In this document: piece after piece, positions 63,425 through 64,000 of the stretch
Layout: each line of letters begins with the position of its first letter
Numbering within the stretch: the stretch's first letter is position 1
DNA from: Lachnospiraceae bacterium
Lineage (GTDB): Bacteria > Bacillota > Clostridia > Lachnospirales > Lachnospiraceae
Length of the DNA stretch: 64,000 nt
Reading direction: 5' to 3'
Assembly (NCBI GenBank): GCA_017455525.1
Contig: JAFTAP010000027.1
Coordinates: forward strand, 1-64,000
The notes under the pieces: model-generated
What the model was told of the DNA's origin: nothing
Seen by the model: only the letters and a program-made list of their open reading frames with translations
Databases searched by the model: none
Translations under genes and position numbers: made by a program

Positions 63425-64000
63425 TTACGCCGGCTTATAGAAGCCTATGTTTATGGCGTGAACAAGGAAACGCTGCCTGGATTCGCCTGAGCCATTACAG
63501 GTGGACAGGGTGACGGAGTTCTTGCGCTTATCGACTGCCGTATCCATATCCTGAACACGGTCCTGCAGAGCCTTATCTATATAATTCCAGTATTTCCGCT
63601 GCGTCACCGCATACTCGAAGTAATCTGACTTGGGCGGAACCTTGTGAAAAGAATAAGTCCGATAAGCGTATACGCCATCCTCTGTGTAAAAATAAATATA
63701 CGGATCTTCGATTATCGGATCGGGATCCGAGAGAAGCTTTTTTAACGAACCAAACATCGACCCGTTTTTCATATTATGTCCGTAAAAGAAAGTATTATAG
63801 TCGCCCATATCCTTCGCGCAGCCTGAGTCAATGAATATGCAGCCTGTGACGTTCTCCGTGCCCTCATAGGTATGGTGCAGATAATAATCGTTGTCAGTGC
63901 CGCGAACGACGGGATAGCTTATCTCAAGGCACGGCACATAAAGCCAGCCCTTATAATCAGGGTTCGCCGCCTTTAGCGCGGCATGGTCTATGACAAGGTT
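63425..64000 (-). CDS. Class B sortase (partial, start lies beyond the right edge)
   Basis: The frame is open to the window end and reads VIDHAALKAANPDYKGWLYV before PCLEISYPVVRG. Sortase B features are 'NTFFYGHNMKNGSMFGSLKKL' (catalytic His), 'VTLSTCNGSGESRQRFLVHA' (catalytic Cys and Arg), and the extra helices typical of class B. About 190 residues are present; the N-terminal anchor is outside. Class B sortases of C. difficile recognise (S/N/P)PxTG-type signals, and both giants end in SPVTG, so they are the expected substrates. About 325 bases separate its stop from the second giant's start. Confidence 0.9.
   Translation of the reverse strand, partial: NLVIDHAALKAANPDYKGWLYVPCLEISYPVVRGTDNDYYLHHTYEGTENVTGCIFIDSGCAKDMGDYNTFFYGHNMKNGSMFGSLKKLLSDPDPIIEDPYIYFYTEDGVYAYRTYSFHKVPPKSDYFEYAVTQRKYWNYIDKALQDRVQDMDTAVDKRKNSVTLSTCNGSGESRQRFLVHAINIGFYKPA

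Noticed and set aside
1..64000. CRISPR array or prophage structural genes
   Set aside because: No regularly spaced repeat-spacer array was seen; the only array (31367-31450) has 15-bp units with 8-bp gaps, too short for CRISPR. Phage signals are limited to an integrase remnant and a MuF-C fragment.

Overview
The window reads as a low-to-mid GC Firmicute of the class Clostridia, most likely a gut or rumen Lachnospiraceae relative. Supporting points are the strong AGGAGG-type ribosome binding sites, the rseP-dxr-cdsA-uppS-frr-pyrH order, SufU instead of IscU, a T-box leader, and Cna-B/FctA surface proteins with a class B sortase. Almost all genes lie on the minus strand. These calls come from reading the sequence; no database search was run.

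Layout. 0-3.5 kb is accessory: a leucine-rich-repeat gene joined to a zinc-ribbon membrane gene through an in-phase A AAA AAG slip site, two small unknown genes, a frame-broken lipoprotein, and a RelB/YafQ-type toxin-antitoxin pair. 3.5-8.5 kb carries a sugar isomerase, a class V aminotransferase (cysteine desulfurase-like) operon, a putative 10-TM exporter and a Gfo/Idh/MocA oxidoreductase. 8.6-15.5 kb is the conserved housekeeping run rseP, dxr, cdsA, uppS, frr, pyrH, then a bactofilin with a Glu/Pro repeat region. 15.6-21.4 kb is a signalling block: polysaccharide deacetylase, hybrid histidine kinase, FIST sensor protein and a double-receiver HD-GYP regulator. tRNA-Leu at 21.5 kb is followed by a decayed integration scar holding an integrase remnant, a DUF4258/YgiT-type pair and a one-TM peptide. 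23-29.9 kb has a P-loop kinase, a nicotinamidase-like hydrolase, remnants of Rpn and MuF-C genes, a T-box-controlled TrpB paralogue, a phosphoribosyltransferase, an orphan FliD-like protein and sufU.

30-32.6 kb is a patchwork: a DUF4143 ATPase with a 23-bp-period repeat array upstream, a fossil of a giant-adhesin Cna-B domain, an intact hicAB locus and a fossil hicB end. 32.6-63.1 kb is taken up by two uninterrupted giant genes of about 5385 and 4434 codons. They share signal peptide, acidic N-terminus, C-terminal Cna-B domain, Ser-rich stalk and an SPVTG sorting signal, but differ in the N-terminal adhesive region. A class B sortase runs off the right edge.

How it fits together. The sortase and the two giants look like a cell-surface adhesion system. 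The two giants have paralogous leaders, each with a 16-bp palindrome (core GCGAAACGTTTCGC) 75-81 nt before the start codon. A near-copy lies 70 nt before the sugar isomerase start. I infer that a LacI/GalR- or CcpA-like regulator couples sugar use to giant adhesin expression. The Cna-B fossil near 31.8 kb suggests the family was once larger here. Open frames of 16 and 13 kb argue against a generally poor assembly, so the several one-base frame breaks in the accessory stretches may be real decay or slippage, though homopolymer errors remain possible there.
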